Shown here in pieces: positions 1-10,478 of a DNA stretch of 64,000 nt (positions are counted from its first letter, which is position 1; each line of letters begins with the position of its first letter). The notes below the pieces were generated by a model. The model did no database searches. It was not told the origin of the DNA and saw nothing but the letters and a program-made list of their open reading frames with translations. Made by a program: the position numbers and the translations under genes. Origin of the DNA: JBGAQP01 sp044220635 (GTDB lineage: Bacteria; Pseudomonadota; Gammaproteobacteria; Burkholderiales; Usitatibacteraceae); NCBI GenBank assembly GCA_044220635.1, contig JBGAQP010000020.1:1-64000 (forward strand). Direction: 5' to 3'.

Positions 1-561
1 CGCAACATCCCGCTGCTCGTCCAGATGTTCCTCTGGTACTTCGTGGTGCCCGAGGTGATTCCCGCGCACTGGGGCGACTGGCTGAAGACCCGCCTGCCGA
101 ACCTGTTCGAGCTGCCTTTCGCGCAGTTCAGCCTTCTGGAGTTCGGCGCCGCGGTGCTGTGCCTGGGCCTGTACACGGCCTCGCGGGTGGCCGAGCAGGT
201 GCGCGCGGGCATCCAGTCGCTGCCGCGCGGGCAGACGAGCGCCGGGCTCGCGATGGGCTTCACCCTGCCGCAGGTCTACCGCTTCGTGCTGCTGCCGATG
301 GCCTTCCGGATCATCGTCCCGCCGATGACTTCCGAGTTCCTCACCATCTTCAAGAACTCGTCGACCGCGCTCACGATCGGCGTGCTCGAGCTCACCGCGC
401 AGAGCCGCCAGATCTCGGAATACACGTTCAAGACCTTCGAGGCGTTCACCGCGGCCACCCTCATCTACATCGCGATCACGCTCACGGTGATCTACGCCAT
501 GCGCGCGCTCGAGCACCGCGTGGCCGTGCCCGGCTACATCGCCCAGGGCGGGGGGCGCTGA
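1..561 (+). CDS. gltJ: Glutamate/aspartate ABC transporter permease GltJ (5' truncated by window)
   Basis: This is an inner-membrane permease subunit of a polar amino-acid ABC importer. The frame is open from base 1 (RNIPLLVQMFLWYF...), so the true start lies before the window and 186 residues are visible; the E. coli protein has about 246. The BPD-transporter EAA loop is visible (EQVRAGIQSLPRGQTSAGLA, then a Gly about three residues on), followed by the helix that docks the ATPase and a last hydrophobic segment. It ends in TGATG, shared with gltK. The solute-binding protein gltI is expected just upstream. Substrate specificity (Glu/Asp) is inferred from the family and the J-K-L order, not from a binding residue. 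Confidence 0.88.
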   Translation, partial: RNIPLLVQMFLWYFVVPEVIPAHWGDWLKTRLPNLFELPFAQFSLLEFGAAVLCLGLYTASRVAEQVRAGIQSLPRGQTSAGLAMGFTLPQVYRFVLLPMAFRIIVPPMTSEFLTIFKNSSTALTIGVLELTAQSRQISEYTFKTFEAFTAATLIYIAITLTVIYAMRALEHRVAVPGYIAQGGGR

Positions 562-1244
562 TGGGCGGCTACTTCGACTGGGGCGTGATCTGGAGGAGCC
601 GCGAGGTGCTCTGGGACGGGCTGCTCTTCTCCCTCGAGCTCTTCGCGATCGCGCTCGCCGGCGGCATCCTCTTCGGCACGCTCCTCGCGATGGCGCGGCT
701 CTCGCGCTGGAAGGCGCTCTCGCACCCGGCCGCGGGGTTCGTGAACCTGATCCGCTCGATCCCGTTCATCATGGCGATCTTCTGGTTCTACTTCCTCACC
801 CCGATGCTGGTGAACAAGATCACCGGCCAGCAGGGCGAGGCGGTCGGGCCGTTCGTCTCCGCGGTCGTCGCCTTCATCATGGTGGAGTCGGCCTACTACT
901 CCGAGATCATCCGCGCCGGCATCCAGTCGATCCCGCGCGGCCAGCCCGCGGCGGCCTACGCCCTCGGCATGAACTACTGGCAGGCCATGGGCTTCGTGGT
1001 GCTCCCCCAGGCCTTCCGCAACATGGTGCCGATCATGCTCACCCAGGCGATCATCCTCTTCCAGGACACCTCGCTCGTGTACGTGGTCGGGCTCAAGGAC
1101 TTCCTCGGCGCGGCGAGCAAGGGCGGCCAGATCACCGGGCGCATCGTCGAGCTCTACGTCTTCGTGGCCTTCGTCTTCTTCGTGATCTGTTTCGGCGCCT
1201 CGTGGCTCGTCAAGAGGCTGCAGGCGCGGATCGCGGTCAAGTAG
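561..1244 (+). CDS. gltK: Glutamate/aspartate ABC transporter permease GltK
   Basis: This is the second permease subunit of the importer, 227 residues, the usual GltK length (E. coli 224). The ATG at 561 overlaps the gltJ stop by one base (TGATG), which fixes the start and implies translational coupling; the long upstream extension of this frame is only open because of GC bias. The membrane-spanning core carries the EAA motif IIRAGIQSIPRGQPAAAYAL around residue 115, almost the same as in gltJ, as expected for a heteromeric pair. It would form the channel with GltJ and be driven by GltL, 29 bases downstream. Confidence 0.9.
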   Translation: MGGYFDWGVIWRSREVLWDGLLFSLELFAIALAGGILFGTLLAMARLSRWKALSHPAAGFVNLIRSIPFIMAIFWFYFLTPMLVNKITGQQGEAVGPFVSAVVAFIMVESAYYSEIIRAGIQSIPRGQPAAAYALGMNYWQAMGFVVLPQAFRNMVPIMLTQAIILFQDTSLVYVVGLKDFLGAASKGGQITGRIVELYVFVAFVFFVICFGASWLVKRLQARIAVK

Positions 1245-1273
1245 CGCCCCCTTCCCCGGAGTCTTCCCGACCC

Positions 1274-2002
<729 letters not shown>

Positions 2003-2093
2003 CCCTCCGGACCCCGGAAACCACCCGGCTCCCGCCGGGCCCCGATCGCCGGAAATCATTGACGAAAAACCCTTTTCGGACGAAACTGGCCCC

Positions 2094-3176
2094 ATGAACC
2101 GCCTCCTGGCCATCGGCCTGGCATCGCTCGCGGCCTACGGGCTGCTGATCGCGAGCAAGTACGCGGGGTTCGTTCCCGGCTACGCCGCGGACAAGAGCCC
2201 GCGGACCGCGGCTTCCGCCGAGTCCGCGCAGGGCCCGTCCTCGGCCGTCTTGCCGGTCACCCCCGAGCCCAACCCGCGGCCCGTGGCGCTCCCCGCCCCG
2301 GCCACACGCGTGCAGGTGGCGGCGCTCTCGCCCATCGCCCTCGACTTCCGCTCGGCCCGCGACCTCAAGGCGTTCGCGGACGCGCTCGCGGCCCGCAGGG
2401 CGTCCCTCAACGGCGACGAGCGCTACTACCTCGCCAAGGCCCTCGAGGAGTGCCAGTTCGTCACCACGATCAACGAGGACCTCGCCGCCTACAGCGCGAA
2501 GCAACGGCGCCAGTTCCTGTCGGGCCTGCCGGCGGGCGACCCGCTCAACGCGAAGCGCATCGCCGCCTACGAAGCCGCGGACAACACGCAGCGCTGCCAG
2601 CGCTTCGCGGGCGCGAAGATCTCCCCGAAGGACATCGAGGATCTCTTCCAGTCGGCCGCGGCGCAGGGCGACCCGCGCGCCCAGGCGCGGATCGTCGTCG
2701 CCGAATTGAACAAGGGCCAGGCCAACGCCGCCCGCAACGACAGCACCGCGCCCACGCCCCGCAACGACAGCGAGCTCTCGCGCCTCATCGGATTGCTGGA
2801 AAGCGGCGACCCCGAGGCGATGATGATCGTCGGCCAGTACCTCGCGACCTCGGCGAACACGAACCAGCTGCGCATCGGCCCCAACGGCGAGGTGCCCGAG
2901 CCCTCGGCCTTCCTCGGTGCCTTCACGCTCGTGGCCTGCGACCTCGGGCCCGAGTGCATGTCGCTCAGCCGCGAGCCGCAGCTCGCCTGCGCCTACGCCG
3001 GCTACTGCAGCTCGACGAATTTCGAGGAGCTCTACCAGAACTTCCTCGCCTCGCCCTGGGTGTACGCCCAGGCGATCCGCTATCGCGGCATCATCCACAA
3101 CGCGATCGACACGCGGAACTGGGCGCTGCTCGGCCTCGTGCCGCCCGCCGCGGCCCCGAACACGGGTCCGCAGTAA
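2094..3176 (+). CDS. Hypothetical exported or membrane-anchored protein
   Basis: I do not recognise this family. The 360-residue protein begins with a hydrophobic stretch (MNRLLAIGLASLAAYGLLIA) that looks like a signal anchor. An Ala/Pro-rich linker to about residue 80 follows, then a helical, Cys-containing domain (EECQFVTTINEDLAAY; later CDLGPECMS and CAYAGYC). A stretch near residues 180-260 (AAAQGDPRAQARIVVAELN, LLESGDPEAMMIVGQYLA) has the Ala/Gly pattern of Sel1-like or TPR helices, so a repeat-type protein-binding domain is possible. The several cysteines would suit an oxidising periplasm. The gene stands alone between gltL and a DUF167 gene 8 bases downstream. Confidence 0.7.
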   Translation: MNRLLAIGLASLAAYGLLIASKYAGFVPGYAADKSPRTAASAESAQGPSSAVLPVTPEPNPRPVALPAPATRVQVAALSPIALDFRSARDLKAFADALAARRASLNGDERYYLAKALEECQFVTTINEDLAAYSAKQRRQFLSGLPAGDPLNAKRIAAYEAADNTQRCQRFAGAKISPKDIEDLFQSAAAQGDPRAQARIVVAELNKGQANAARNDSTAPTPRNDSELSRLIGLLESGDPEAMMIVGQYLATSANTNQLRIGPNGEVPEPSAFLGAFTLVACDLGPECMSLSREPQLACAYAGYCSSTNFEELYQNFLASPWVYAQAIRYRGIIHNAIDTRNWALLGLVPPAAAPNTGPQ

Positions 3177-3184
3177 TCCCCTGC

Positions 3185-3472
3185 ATGGCTGCGTGGTACC
3201 GCCGGCTCGCCGACGGGACGGTGGTGCTCCACGTCCACGCCCAGCCGGGTGCCCGGCGCACCGAGATCGCGGGGCTGCACGGCGAGGCCCTGAAGATCCG
3301 CGTGGCGGCGCCCGCGCTCGAGGACCGCGCCAACGAGGCGCTCGTCGCCTTCCTCGCCGGTTGCTTCGCGGTGCCCCGGCGCGAGGTGCGGCTCGTGGGC
3401 GGGGCGCGCTCGCGCGAGAAGCGCTTCGAGATCCGCGGCGAGGGCCTCGAGCCCGAGCGGCTGCTTGCCTAG
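3185..3472 (+). CDS. DUF167 (YggU-type) small protein
   Basis: This is a 95-residue member of the DUF167/YggU family, small cytoplasmic alpha/beta proteins of unknown function found across bacteria and eukaryotes. The family hallmarks are present: LHVHAQPGARRTEIAGL, the central LKIRVAAPALEDRANEAL and the C-terminal REVRLVGGARSREKRFEI. The ATG at 3185 gives the standard length; the frame runs open further upstream only as a shadow of the preceding gene. The gene follows the hypothetical protein by 8 bases and its stop overlaps the convergent deacetylase-like gene by 4 bases. Confidence 0.88.
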   Translation: MAAWYRRLADGTVVLHVHAQPGARRTEIAGLHGEALKIRVAAPALEDRANEALVAFLAGCFAVPRREVRLVGGARSREKRFEIRGEGLEPERLLA

Positions 3473-4389
3473 GCGTCGAGCACGCGCAGGTGCTCGACGA
3501 CGCAGCGCCCCAGCACCGTGGTGTCGTAGCCTCCCTCGAGCGTCGAGACGACGCGCCCGCCGGCGTGGCGGTCGGCGACCTCGACCAGGACCTGCGTGAC
3601 CCAGCGGTAGTCCTCGTCCTCGAGGCCGAGGTAGGCGAGCGGATCTTCGCGGTGCGCGTCGAACCCCGCGGAGACGAAGACGAGCTGCGGGCGGAACGCC
3701 GCGAGCGCGGGCAGCCACGCGCGCTCGACCGCGGCGCGGAAGCCCCGCCCGTCGGTCATCGCGGGCAGCGGCACGTTGATGATGTGCTCGTTGCCCGAAT
3801 CCGCCCCGCAGTACGGGTAGTAGGGGTGCTGAAATGTCGAGCAGAGCATCACGCGCGGGTCGTCGTGGAACATCTCCTCGGTCCCGTTTCCGTGGTGGAC
3901 GTCGAAATCGAGGATCGCCACGCGCTCCAGCCCGTGCGCCGCGAGCGCGTGCGCCGCGCCGACCGCGACGTTGTTGAAGATGCAGAAGCCCATCGCCCGG
4001 GTGCGCGTCGCGTGGTGCCCGGGCGGGCGCACCGCGCAGAACGCCCGCCGGACCTCCCCGGAGACCACGAGATCGGTCGCGCGCACGAGGGCGCCCGCGG
4101 CGTGCAGCGCCGCCGAAAGCGACCGCGGATTCATCGACGTGTCGGGATCGAGGTAGGCGTAGCCGCTCGCGGGCGAGGCCTCGAAGACGAGGTCAACGTG
4201 CTCCGCGGCGTGCACGCGCAGCAGCTGCTCGCGCGTGGCCTCCGGGGCCTCGTGGGCGACGAGCTTGGCCGCGAGCTCCGAGGCCGAGATCGCCGCGAGG
4301 ATCGCCTTCAGTCGCGCGGGCGACTCGGGGTGGTGAAACCCCATCTCGTGCAGCACGCAGTCCGGATGCGTGAGCAGCGCGGTCGCCAT
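3469..4389 (-). CDS. Histone deacetylase family (acetoin utilisation/acetylpolyamine amidohydrolase-like) protein
   Basis: This is a zinc-dependent deacetylase-fold hydrolase of 306 residues, a usual length for bacterial class II-like members. The active site is complete: the RPPGHHA pair (His125, His126), the zinc ligands in DFDVHHGNGT (Asp163, His165), Asp244 in SAGFDAH, and the GGYD transition-state Tyr near the C-terminus. Likely substrates are acetylated polyamines, lysines or short-chain amides; the sequence does not decide which. The start ATG is preceded by a G-rich ribosome site. The gene is convergent with the DUF167 gene, with a 4-base overlap, and lies just downstream of a small secreted-protein gene. 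Confidence 0.87.
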   Translation of the reverse strand: MATALLTHPDCVLHEMGFHHPESPARLKAILAAISASELAAKLVAHEAPEATREQLLRVHAAEHVDLVFEASPASGYAYLDPDTSMNPRSLSAALHAAGALVRATDLVVSGEVRRAFCAVRPPGHHATRTRAMGFCIFNNVAVGAAHALAAHGLERVAILDFDVHHGNGTEEMFHDDPRVMLCSTFQHPYYPYCGADSGNEHIINVPLPAMTDGRGFRAAVERAWLPALAAFRPQLVFVSAGFDAHREDPLAYLGLEDEDYRWVTQVLVEVADRHAGGRVVSTLEGGYDTTVLGRCVVEHLRVLDA

Positions 4390-4400
4390 CCCCCCGCGCC

Positions 4401-4901
4401 TCAGAACGCCTGGCGCGTGATCGCCTTGACGCCCGAGAAGGTCGGCAGGCCGAAGGCCGGGTTGCTGCTCGGCAGCCCCGCAGGCGGGGTGATGTTGTAG
4501 GCGAACGTGCCGTTCGAGCTGTCGCCGAAGGTGAACGTGAAGGTGCCCACCTGCTGCACGGCGAGGCTCGCGTTGTTCCAGGCCTGCGAGAACGGGGTGC
4601 CCGTGGTCACGTAGACGTTGCCCGTGAAGGTGGTCGGCGAGGTCCAGTTGCTGTCGGGCAGGACGATCCAGAGCGGCTTGTAGTCCGTGGTTTCCGGGGT
4701 CGTGAAGTCCTGCTCGCGGGGGTCGTAGGTGTACCAGACCGCGAAGACCTTGTTGGTCGCGGTGTGCTGGGCGATGCTGATGCCCCAGCCCGATTCGTTG
4801 GGGTTCCACCACATGTCGGTGTAGTTGGCCGCGGGCGTGACCTGGGCGGCGGCGGGCAGCGCCAGGGCGTAGAGGACGGCGGCGAGGGCGTGGCGGGTCA
4901 T
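4401..4901 (-). CDS. Small secreted protein with NESGWG motif
   Basis: The protein has 166 residues with a clear signal peptide (MTRHALAAVLYALALPAAAQ, cleavage after AAA-Q). The mature part begins with YTDMWWNPNESGWGISIAQ, a motif I associate with uncharacterised secreted proteins of Beta- and Gammaproteobacteria, often in several copies per protein; here there is one. The rest is Thr/Asn/aromatic-rich and looks all-beta (VFAVWYTYD, TFTFTFGDSSNGTFAYN). No catalytic residues are evident. It lies 11 bases upstream of the deacetylase-like gene on the same strand, so co-transcription is possible. Function is unknown. Confidence 0.75.
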   Translation of the reverse strand: MTRHALAAVLYALALPAAAQVTPAANYTDMWWNPNESGWGISIAQHTATNKVFAVWYTYDPREQDFTTPETTDYKPLWIVLPDSNWTSPTTFTGNVYVTTGTPFSQAWNNASLAVQQVGTFTFTFGDSSNGTFAYNITPPAGLPSSNPAFGLPTFSGVKAITRQAF

Positions 4902-5084
4902 GTTTCTCGGTCTCCTGGATTCCGGTCCGTGACGCGCTTCACAGCGCCCTTCGCGGCCGGATGCAACCATTGTCCGCAATCGGGGATCGAAGTTCAACGC
5001 CGGCGGGGGGCCGCCCCGGGGCGTGCTATCCTCGAATCCATACGACGGATTGACCCGTAAGCCGCTGACAGGGTTCCCCTTTTC

Positions 5085-6026
5085 ATGCTGATCGAAGCCC
5101 GAAACCGGCTCGCCCAAAGCCCGATCGAGGAGGTCATCGCCCAGGCCGGGCAGGTGATCCTCGGCAAGGAAGGCCAGATCCGGCTCGCCATGGCCTGCAT
5201 CCTCGCGCGCGGCCACCTGCTGATCGAGGACGTCCCGGGAGTCGGCAAGACCACGCTCTCCTACGCCCTCGCGCGCCTGCTCGGCCTCGACTACCAGCGC
5301 ATCCAGTTCACCTCCGACCTCCTGCCCGCGGACGTGATCGGCGTGTCGATCTTCGACCGCGAGAGCTCGAGCTTCCGCTTCCATCCCGGCCCGATCTTCG
5401 CGCAGATCATCCTCGCCGACGAGATCAACCGGGCGAGCCCCAAGGCGCAGAGCGCGCTCCTCGAGGCGATGGAGGAGCACCAGGTCACCGCCGAGGGCGA
5501 GACGCGGCCGCTGCCCGAGCCGTTCTTCGTCATGGCCACGCAGAACCCGCTGCACCAGGTCGGCACCTTTCCCCTGCCCGAGTCCCAGCTCGACCGCTTC
5601 CTCATGCGCATCAACCTGGGCTATCCCGACGCGAAGGCCGAGCGCGAGCTGCTGCGCGGCGCCGACCGGCGCGAGCTCATCGCCCAGATGAAGCCGGTGA
5701 TGAACGCGGCGATGCTCCTCGAGCTGCAGAAGGCCGTGCCCGCGATGCCCGCCTCGGACGCGCTGCTCGACTACATCCAGGCGCTGATCGGCCACACGCG
5801 GCACTCGCCGCGTTACTCGCAGGGCCTCAGCCCGCGCGCGGGCCTCGCGGTCCTGCACGCCGCCCAGGCCTGGGCGATGATGAAGGGCCGGCGCCAGGTG
5901 CTGCCCGAGGACGTGCAGGCGATCCTGCCCGCGGTCGTCGGCCACCGGCTGCACGCCGCGCCCGACGCCGCCAAGGGCGGCTTCGACCCCGCTCGCGACC
6001 TCGTGACGAGCGTCGCGATTCCCTGA
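5085..6026 (+). CDS. MoxR family AAA+ ATPase
   Basis: This is a cytoplasmic MoxR-type AAA+ chaperone ATPase of 313 residues. Walker A GVGKTT lies at 52-57, Walker B IILADE at about 108-113, sensor 1 in MATQNPLHQVGTFPLPE, and the C-terminal lid after SPRAGLAVL. MoxR proteins typically act with a DUF58 protein and a membrane transglutaminase, and exactly these two genes follow (6051 and 7007). The trio probably assembles or modifies an envelope target; the target is unknown. A TATCCT -10-like element lies at about 5028, just before the gene. Confidence 0.92.
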   Translation: MLIEARNRLAQSPIEEVIAQAGQVILGKEGQIRLAMACILARGHLLIEDVPGVGKTTLSYALARLLGLDYQRIQFTSDLLPADVIGVSIFDRESSSFRFHPGPIFAQIILADEINRASPKAQSALLEAMEEHQVTAEGETRPLPEPFFVMATQNPLHQVGTFPLPESQLDRFLMRINLGYPDAKAERELLRGADRRELIAQMKPVMNAAMLLELQKAVPAMPASDALLDYIQALIGHTRHSPRYSQGLSPRAGLAVLHAAQAWAMMKGRRQVLPEDVQAILPAVVGHRLHAAPDAAKGGFDPARDLVTSVAIP

Positions 6027-6050
6027 GCCGCGGGCCCGCGGCCCGCCGCC

Positions 6051-7010
6051 ATGCTCGCGAACCTGCGTCAGTCCATCTCCGACTGGATCTTCCGGGCCGC
6101 CGTGCCCGAGGCGCCGCCGGTCACCCTCGTCCAGCGGCGCATCTTCATCCTGCCCACGCGGCAGGGCTATTTCTTCGCCTTCACGCTCCTGCTGCTGCTG
6201 CTCGCCTCGATCAACTACACGCTTTCGCTCGGCTTCGCGCTCACCTTCCTCCTCGCGGCGATGGGCGCGGTGGCGATGCTGCACACCTGGCGCAACCTCG
6301 CGCACCTGCGGCTGAGGCCCGGCCGCCGCGACCCGGTGTTCGCGGGCGAGACGGCGCACTTCGGCGTGAACATCGAGACGCCCGCGCGAACCCGCTACGC
6401 GGTCGCCATCCGCCGCCGCGGCGAGGAACCCCGCTTCGCCGACGTCGAGTCGGGCGAGCCCGCGAGCCTCTCGATCCCGGTGGCGGCGGCGCGCCGCGGC
6501 CGCGTGCTCTGCGGGCGCGTCGAGATCTTCACGCGTTATCCCGTGGGGCTCTTCCACGCCTGGTCGTACTTCGATTTCGGCCAGCAGGTGATCGTCTATC
6601 CGAGGCCGGACCCGCGCGCGGGCCCGCCTCCCACGGATTCGGCGGGCGACGCCACCGAGGGCATCCCGGTGGCGGGCGACGAGGAATTCCACATGCTGCG
6701 CCCCTACCGCCCGGGGGACCCGCCGCGCCAGATCGCCTGGAAGGCGCTCGCCCGCGGCGAGGGCCTGCTCTCGAAGGAATTCAGCGCGACCGCTTCGAGC
6801 GAGCTCTGGCTCGACTGGAACGCGGTGCCCGCGGCGGACACCGAGGCGCGGCTCGCCGCCCTCGCGCACTGGGTGCTCGAATCCGAGCGCCACGGGCAGG
6901 CCTACGGGCTGCGCATCCCCGGCACGACGATCGCGCCCGGGCGCGGCGAGGCGCACCGTGCGCGCTGCCTCGAGGCGCTCGCCCTGTTCGGCAACCCCGC
7001 ACCCCAATGA
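6051..7010 (+). CDS. DUF58 domain membrane protein
   Basis: This 319-residue protein is the DUF58 partner of MoxR ATPases. Two adjacent hydrophobic helices sit near residues 38-78 (YFFAFTLLLLLLASINYTLS and a second segment), followed by a soluble domain. The DUF58 signature is the segment LRPYRPGDPPRQIAWKALAR around residues 215-240. The start is 24 bases after moxR. The stop overlaps the start of the transglutaminase gene in ATGA, so the two are translationally coupled. DUF58 often contains a von Willebrand-like fold; here the protein ends soon after the signature, so that part is short. Confidence 0.88.
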   Translation: MLANLRQSISDWIFRAAVPEAPPVTLVQRRIFILPTRQGYFFAFTLLLLLLASINYTLSLGFALTFLLAAMGAVAMLHTWRNLAHLRLRPGRRDPVFAGETAHFGVNIETPARTRYAVAIRRRGEEPRFADVESGEPASLSIPVAAARRGRVLCGRVEIFTRYPVGLFHAWSYFDFGQQVIVYPRPDPRAGPPPTDSAGDATEGIPVAGDEEFHMLRPYRPGDPPRQIAWKALARGEGLLSKEFSATASSELWLDWNAVPAADTEARLAALAHWVLESERHGQAYGLRIPGTTIAPGRGEAHRARCLEALALFGNPAPQ

Positions 7011-8977
7011 GCGCCGAGCCCGCCTCCCCCGCGCTCGACGTGCGCAACGTCTGGTGGCTGCTCGCCGCCATGGCCTTCGTGATCGCTCCCCACGTGCCGC
7101 GCGTCCCCGAATGGGTCACGGCCTTCTGCGTGGTCATGGTGGCCTGGAGGGCCTGGATCGCCTGGGCGGCCCAGCGCTTCCCCAGCCGCTGGCTCGTGGC
7201 CGCGCTCACGGTCGCCGCGAGCGTGGCGACCTTCCTCTCCTACGGGCGCCTGCTCGGGCGCGACGCGGGCGTCACGCTCCTGCTCGTCATGGTCGCGATG
7301 AAGCTGCTCGAGATGCGCACCCAGCGCGAGGTGGTGCTGTGCATCTACCTGGGATTCTTCCTCGTGATGACGAACTTCCTCTTCTCGCAGTCGATCCCCC
7401 TGGGCGTCTACATGCTCGTTTGCGTGTGGCTGTTCGTGGGCACGCTCGTGGGCTTCCACCGCGTCGGGCGCACGCCGACGCTCCGGGAGCGCCTCTGGCC
7501 CGCGGGGGCGCTGCTCCTGCAGGCGCTGCCGCTCATGCTCGCCTTCTTCGTGCTCTTCCCGCGCGTGCAGGGGCCGCTCTGGGCGCTGCCCCAGGATGCG
7601 CGCGCCGGGGTCACCGGCCTTTCCGACTCGATGACCCCCGGCAACATCTCGACGCTCATCCAGTCCGACGCCCTCGCCTTCCGCGTGCAGTTCGAGGACC
7701 GCATCCCGCCCTTCCAGCTGCTCTATTTCCGCGGCCCCGTGCTCTGGGGCTTCGACGGCAGCACCTGGAAGGCGCCCGAGTTCTCCCCCGCCGGGACGAT
7801 CGCGTACGCGAAGGCCGAGCGCCCGGTGAAGTACGCGGTGACCGTCGAGCCCCACGGCAAGCACTGGCTCTTCTCGCTCGACGTGCCCGGCAGCCTCCCG
7901 CCGGGAGCCTCGGTGCGCCACGACCTGCAGCTGCGCTCGGTGCGCCCGGTGGACGCGCGGCTGCGCTACGACATGGTCTCCTTCCTCGACTATCGCGTCG
8001 GCGAGCGCATCCCGCCGGCCTGGCGGGAGTACGCCACCCGCGTTCCGCAGTCGCGCAACCCGCGCACGGTGGCGCTCGGCCGGCAGTGGGCCACCGAGAC
8101 CCCCGATCCGCGCGCGCTCGTGACGCGCGCCCTGCAGCACTTCAACCGCGAGTTCACCTACACCCTCGAGCCGCCGCTGCTCGACGAGCGCGATCCCTAC
8201 GACGACTTCCTCTTCCGCACGAAGCGCGGGTTCTGCGAGCACTACGCCGGGAGCTTCGCGCTGCTGATGCGCTCGGCCGGCATCCCGGCGCGGGTGGTCA
8301 CGGGCTACCAGGGCGGCGAAGTAAACCCCTTCAACAACGAGCTGATCGTCCGGCAGGCCGACGCCCACGCCTGGACCGAGATCTGGATCGACGGCGAGGG
8401 GTGGCTGCGCGTCGACCCGACGGCGGCGGTCTCGCCGCTGCGGGTGGAGGGCGGGGTCAACGCCGCCCTCGGCCCCATCGGCGTGATTCCCTCGCTCATC
8501 GCCGCCGACCGCCTCGGGGTCCTCGCGGGCCTGCGCTACGCCTGGCAGGTGGTGAACAGCCAGTGGGACCAGTGGGTGATCGGCTACAACATCGACAAGC
8601 AGCGCCAGTTCCTCTCGCGCCTGGGCTTCGCGCAGGTCGACTGGCGAAGCCTCGGCCTGTGGCTCGTGATCGCGACCTTCGCGATCGGCGCCGCGATCTC
8701 CATCGGGCTGCTTCTGCGCGACCTGCCGCGCCGCGGCGAGCCCTCGCTCGTCGCCTGGAACCGATTCTGCGCGAAGCTCGCCGCCGCGGGACTGCCGCGC
8801 AGCGCGAGCGAAGGCCCGCTCGACTACCTCGCGCGCGTGGGCGCCGCGCGCCCCGAGCTCGCCGGCGAGGCCGCCGAGATCACGCGCCGCTACGTCGCCG
8901 CGCGCTACGGCGAGGGCGCCACGCGCGACGAGCTGCGCGAGCTGCTGCGCCGGGTGCGCGCCTTCCGCGTCGCCTGA
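7007..8977 (+). CDS. Membrane transglutaminase-like protein (DUF3488 / transglutaminase core / DUF4129), TgpA-like
   Basis: The protein has 656 residues. The N-terminal 200 residues are a cluster of membrane helices (DUF3488). A periplasmic part follows with a transglutaminase core whose catalytic triad is intact: Cys410 in GFCEHYAGS, His454 in ADAHAWTEIW and Asp470 in VDPTAAV. Another membrane helix near 555-575 precedes a cytoplasmic DUF4129-like tail. P. aeruginosa TgpA has this architecture. Together with MoxR and DUF58 it forms a three-gene operon, coupled to DUF58 through ATGA. It likely acts on peptidoglycan-linked or envelope proteins; the substrate is unknown. Confidence 0.9.
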   Translation: MSAEPASPALDVRNVWWLLAAMAFVIAPHVPRVPEWVTAFCVVMVAWRAWIAWAAQRFPSRWLVAALTVAASVATFLSYGRLLGRDAGVTLLLVMVAMKLLEMRTQREVVLCIYLGFFLVMTNFLFSQSIPLGVYMLVCVWLFVGTLVGFHRVGRTPTLRERLWPAGALLLQALPLMLAFFVLFPRVQGPLWALPQDARAGVTGLSDSMTPGNISTLIQSDALAFRVQFEDRIPPFQLLYFRGPVLWGFDGSTWKAPEFSPAGTIAYAKAERPVKYAVTVEPHGKHWLFSLDVPGSLPPGASVRHDLQLRSVRPVDARLRYDMVSFLDYRVGERIPPAWREYATRVPQSRNPRTVALGRQWATETPDPRALVTRALQHFNREFTYTLEPPLLDERDPYDDFLFRTKRGFCEHYAGSFALLMRSAGIPARVVTGYQGGEVNPFNNELIVRQADAHAWTEIWIDGEGWLRVDPTAAVSPLRVEGGVNAALGPIGVIPSLIAADRLGVLAGLRYAWQVVNSQWDQWVIGYNIDKQRQFLSRLGFAQVDWRSLGLWLVIATFAIGAAISIGLLLRDLPRRGEPSLVAWNRFCAKLAAAGLPRSASEGPLDYLARVGAARPELAGEAAEITRRYVAARYGEGATRDELRELLRRVRAFRVA

Positions 8978-9015
8978 GCCGCTACAATGGCGGCTCCGAC
9001 CGCCAGCGCCTGCGC

Positions 9016-10476
<1,461 letters not shown>

Positions 10477-10478
10477 GA

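Noticed and set aside
4401..7007. 868-codon minus-strand frame antisense to moxR and DUF58
   Set aside because: Arg/Gly/Glu-rich composition typical of a GC-rich shadow frame; only its last 167 codons (4401-4901) form a real gene with a signal peptide.
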